Under the pieces are notes generated by a model. That model saw only the letters and a program-made list of their open reading frames with translations. It was not told where the DNA came from and searched no databases. A DNA stretch of 5,357 nt, taken from assembly GCA_018266095.1 (NCBI GenBank), contig JAFEBC010000970.1:1-5357 (forward strand), given 5' to 3'. The translations under genes were made by a program, and so were the position numbers. Below are positions 4,863 to 5,357 of the stretch, one piece after another. This stretch comes from Deltaproteobacteria bacterium. GTDB taxonomy: Bacteria; Myxococcota; Myxococcia; Myxococcales; 40CM-4-68-19. Numbering within the stretch: the stretch's first letter is position 1; every line of letters begins with the position of its first letter.

Positions 4863-5357
4863 CTATTCCCCCATGACCCTTGCCAGGACTACGCAGAGTT
4901 CTCGCTTGTCAGCGGTGAAAGCCTCGCGCGCTTGCTCGATCTGGGCGCGACGCACTTGCATTTTGGCAAAAAAATCATCAAATCTCTTTCGCTCCGCACT
5001 GGCAAGGCCGCGATGCCTGCCAACATGTCCGGGCGCTGCTTGCTCTTCGCGTCGTTGATGGTTCGAGACGATCTCGTCAGTTCGAGCGCGTCGCGCGCGC
5101 AGACGCTCGTCCATCAACGCGAGCTGCACAGAGGCACGATCTGCGTTCTCACGTTGCTTTTCGGCTCTACGCGCTTCGTATTGACTGCGAAGAAGCTCCT
5201 CTCCTAGCTCCGTTGCAGCGCGAACGCGGCTCGCTTCCGAGTCCACAGAAGACCAGTTGACCGATCTCCCACGAATGGCATCGAGCAGGCGTTGTGAGTC
5301 GTGCATCGACAAGGGTGCCCCGTCTAGAGAGACCGCGACAACTAGAAGGTCCTCCTC
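4863..5357 (-). CDS. Coiled-coil protein, probably the C-terminal part of a larger protein
   Basis: The frame has no stop between the right edge and TAG at 4865-4863, giving 164 visible residues. Internal starts exist (ATG at 5306, TTG at 5312), but neither has a convincing ribosome site and the 15 codons upstream look coding (EEDLLVVAVSLDGAPL), so the true start is probably outside the window. After a short strand-turn segment (4-16) the protein is almost all charged helix: a coiled coil at about 50-106, a break with PGH at 109-111, a second helix at about 118-152, and a final hydrophobic strand (ELCVVLARVMG). This order resembles the C-terminal end of RapA/SNF2-like helicases found in accessory operons, but no helicase motif is in view, so that is a guess. 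It might alternatively be a free 147- or 149-residue coiled-coil protein. It ends one base before the Hsp70/actin-like ATPase. Confidence 0.7.
   Translation of the reverse strand, partial: EEDLLVVAVSLDGAPLSMHDSQRLLDAIRGRSVNWSSVDSEASRVRAATELGEELLRSQYEARRAEKQRENADRASVQLALMDERLRARRARTDEIVSNHQRREEQAAPGHVGRHRGLASAERKRFDDFFAKMQVRRAQIEQAREAFTADKRELCVVLARVMGE

Overview
The window looks like bacterial chromosome from a GC-rich organism. Hand counts of single 60-base lines give about 77% GC in the collagen repeats (line 361) and about 70% in the intergenic stretch (line 1201). The mix of a collagen-like lipoprotein, a tRNA with encoded CCA, and a two-gene toxin-antitoxin module next to an accessory ATPase operon would fit a myxobacterium-like or other large-genome Gram-negative bacterium. 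That assignment is an inference; nothing here fixes the taxon.

Layout from left to right. (1) Positions 1-988, minus strand: the N-terminal 329 residues of a collagen-like lipoprotein that runs off the left edge. It has a lipobox, 22 Gly-X-Y triplets, a 50-residue aromatic domain resembling a CBM5/12-type carbohydrate-binding fold, and then more than 60 further Gly-X-Y triplets built from duplicated DNA blocks. (2) Positions 989-1546: no credible gene. This stretch holds a strong G-quadruplex motif, several inverted repeats and a likely tRNA promoter. (3) Positions 1547-1623, plus strand: tRNA-Pro(CGG). (4) Positions 1784-2848, minus strand: a PIN-domain toxin and its excisionase-type HTH antitoxin, of the VapBC50 kind. 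(5) Positions 3008-5357, minus strand: an operon of at least two genes. The promoter-proximal one is a coiled-coil-rich reading frame still open at the right edge. One base after its stop codon begins a 617-residue Hsp70/actin-fold ATPase with a 200-residue disordered N-terminus. A short hairpin follows the ATPase stop codon.

How the parts may work together. Base composition falls to about 52-57% GC in sampled lines to the right of the tRNA, where accessory-type genes sit. This is what a genomic island lodged at a tRNA gene looks like, although no integrase or att repeat lies in the window. The most novel element is the tightly coupled pair of coiled-coil protein (possibly the C-terminal tail of a RapA/SNF2-like helicase) and divergent Hsp70/actin-type ATPase. 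This could be part of an uncharacterised defence, stress or chromosome-associated system, with the toxin-antitoxin pair next door as an addiction module.
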